Position numbers and translations under genes: made by a program
Shown: positions 34,238-35,433 of the stretch, in pieces
Layout: every line of letters begins with the position of its first letter
Numbering within the stretch: position 1 is the first letter of the stretch
Assembly: GCA_018399495.1 (NCBI GenBank)
Contig: JAGYOG010000027.1
Coordinates: 1 to 35,433, forward strand
Direction: 5' to 3'
Length of the DNA stretch: 35,433 nt
Source: Sphaerochaeta sp.
GTDB lineage: Bacteria > Spirochaetota > Spirochaetia > Sphaerochaetales > Sphaerochaetaceae
Notes under the pieces: generated by a model
Databases searched by the model: none
Seen by the model: only the letters and a program-made list of their open reading frames with translations
Told to the model about the DNA's origin: nothing

Positions 34238-35332
34238 ATGAACGATGAGAAACTAACTAAGCATACATATCAGTTTACCCCAGACTATGCAGTTGCTCCT
34301 GGAGAAACCTTGGCTGAAGTTCTTGAAACCCTTTCAATGACACTGAAGGAGTGTGCAACACGGTGTGGTCTGACAGAGCAGTCCATGATTCGAATCATCA
34401 AAGGACTACAGCCCATCACCTATGAAACAGCAGATAGGTTGGAAATGGTCACCGGTGTTCCCGCCCGGATGTGGAATACTTTGGAACTTCAATACCAGGA
34501 GCAACGAAGGAAGATCAAGCAGAAGAAAAGTTATGAGCAAAGCATAGATTGGTTGCATGGTATTCCTACGAAGGAATTGATTGTTCGAGGTATAATAGAG
34601 GCATCTGCCTCAAAGGCAGATATGGTAGGGGAGTCGTTACGATTCTATGGGGTAGCCAGTGTTGATGCATGGAAGGATGTCTGGATGGATCCAAAAGTTG
34701 CTGCCAGGCGTTCTGATTGTTTTGAGACAAACATAGGAGCAGCTTCTGCTTGGATTAGGATAGGAGAGCTACAGGCACAGGATATTGTATGTGCCCCCTA
34801 TAATACGGATAGTTTTAAAGCAGAATTGAAAGAGATACGGGAGCTCACTACCAGTGAACCTGTACTGTTTATGCCAAAGATGAAAGAGTTATGTGCTTCT
34901 TGTGGTGTTGCTCTTGTCCTGGTTAAAGAGATGAAAAAGGTCCCTTGGAATGGAGCATCAAAGTGGTTGTCTCCTTCCAAAGCGATGATATTGGTTAGCC
35001 TTCGAGGAAAAGCAGAAGATCTTTTTTGGTTCTCCTTCTTTCATGAAGCCTACCACATACTGCATGGCGAGAAGAAACGACTGTATATTGCTGAGGAGAG
35101 AAGTACTGATCGGCAAGAACAGGAAGCAGACAGGTTCGCAGCGAATATCTTGATCCCTGAAGCATATAATAAAACCATTAGTCAAATTATCTCAAGAGAA
35201 GAGGTTATTGCTATGGCAAAGCAACTGGGGGTCAGTCCCGGGATCGTGGCAGGGCGCTATCGTCACCTTACAGGGAATTGGTCATATTTCAAGGACCTGA
35301 CAAGGTCCTTTGACTGGGATGAGGTCATGTAG
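34238..35332 (+). CDS. HigA-like HTH plus ImmA/IrrE metallopeptidase
   Basis: This 364-residue protein joins an N-terminal HigA/VapI-type HTH (residues about 20-80, with APGETLAEVLETLSMTLKEC and GVPARMWNTLELQYQ) to a C-terminal zinc-peptidase domain of the ImmA/IrrE (DUF955) family. The active-site motif HEAYH is at 269-273, and the third zinc ligand is probably Glu296 in QEADRFAANILIP. Such fusions act as antitoxins or phage/stress regulators that can cut a repressor. No HigB toxin gene precedes it; the only neighbour is the partial gene starting at 35384. The operator-covered promoter suggests autorepression. A 5'-truncated relative lies at 32832-33197, with a broken exporter gene between. 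Intact at the usual length. Confidence 0.9.
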   Translation: MNDEKLTKHTYQFTPDYAVAPGETLAEVLETLSMTLKECATRCGLTEQSMIRIIKGLQPITYETADRLEMVTGVPARMWNTLELQYQEQRRKIKQKKSYEQSIDWLHGIPTKELIVRGIIEASASKADMVGESLRFYGVASVDAWKDVWMDPKVAARRSDCFETNIGAASAWIRIGELQAQDIVCAPYNTDSFKAELKEIRELTTSEPVLFMPKMKELCASCGVALVLVKEMKKVPWNGASKWLSPSKAMILVSLRGKAEDLFWFSFFHEAYHILHGEKKRLYIAEERSTDRQEQEADRFAANILIPEAYNKTISQIISREEVIAMAKQLGVSPGIVAGRYRHLTGNWSYFKDLTRSFDWDEVM

Positions 35333-35383
35333 TATTCTCTTTTCTCGTGGCATTAATTACCTATTACATAAGGGAGTTTTACT

Positions 35384-35433
35384 GTGGCATTTCCAGAACA
35401 AGAGTGGAAGAAAGCAAAGAAGCTGTGCAGGCT
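35384..35433 (+). CDS. Start of an unidentified gene, cut by window edge
   Basis: A GTG at 35384 with AAGGGAG 9 bases upstream begins a frame (VAFPEQEWKKAKKLCR) still open at the window end. It starts 51 bases after the HTH-peptidase gene and may be its operon partner, possibly the cognate toxin or an effector. Too short to identify. Confidence 0.45.
   Translation, partial: MAFPEQEWKKAKKLCR

Noticed and set aside
1-35433. CRISPR arrays, tRNA or rRNA genes, insertion sequences
   Set aside because: No regularly spaced direct repeats of CRISPR size, no RNA-gene signatures and no transposase motifs or matching terminal repeats were found by eye on either strand.

Overview
The window looks like chromosomal DNA of a Sphaerochaeta-like spirochaete. 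This rests on the gene families present (a CUT1 sugar operon with a GH65 phosphorylase and no ATPase gene of its own, a DUF4914 protein, an Iet-type protease/ATPase pair) and on roughly half-GC coding sequence with purine-rich Shine-Dalgarno sites. The taxonomic call is an inference and was not tested by any search.

Region 1 (1-7110) is a compact, fully intact sugar operon on the + strand: the 3' part of a GH65 disaccharide phosphorylase, a LacI regulator, a secreted sugar-binding protein, two ABC permeases and a GH31 alpha-glycosidase. Spacings are short or overlapping. The set imports an alpha-linked gluco- (or xylo-) oligosaccharide and breaks it down by phosphorolysis and hydrolysis; the energising ATPase must come from elsewhere.

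Region 2 (7111-16700) begins with a GC-rich element that folds into several hairpins, then holds accessory genes: a leaderless-looking DUF4143 ATPase divergent from a Fic protein, with two different arrays of palindromic operator-like sites between them; a Pcm methyltransferase; a three-gene DUF2089/membrane/SHOCT-like operon behind a strong promoter; a second Fic protein whose HTH has been scrambled by two compensating frameshifts; an NhaC antiporter; an AbrB/PIN toxin-antitoxin pair with a 22-bp perfect palindrome at its promoter; a broken exported-protein gene; and an MpsC (DUF2294) gene.

Region 3 (16700-23100) has a DUF4914 PEPCK-like protein with a terminator and a leader hairpin upstream, then, on the - strand, a decayed Iet-type defence pair: ietA (AAA+ ATPase) in pieces and ietS (subtilisin-like protease), whose catalytic part is still one long open frame but whose N-terminal part is frameshifted. 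A GNAT acetyltransferase follows.

Region 4 (23100-28723) is a whole - strand catabolic cluster (PucR regulator, CodB-like permease, DUF917/S-methyl-thiohydantoin desulfurase family protein, HyuA hydantoinase) in which every gene is broken by many small frameshifts while the protein sequence stays recognisable almost throughout. Either decay is very recent or the consensus sequence is poor here; the difference matters for reading the whole window.

Region 5 (28724-35433) has an intact FAD-dependent oxidoreductase, about 1 kb of decayed sequence with an ATPase-domain remnant, a second DUF4143 ATPase with a palindrome on its -10 box, a 5'-truncated fragment resembling the C-terminal part of ImmA/IrrE-type proteins, a frameshifted LysE/ArgO exporter, and an intact HTH plus metallopeptidase protein whose promoter is covered by a palindrome. 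Overall, regions 2-5 resemble an accessory zone rich in stress, toxin-antitoxin and defence genes, many of them degenerating, attached to a conserved sugar operon.
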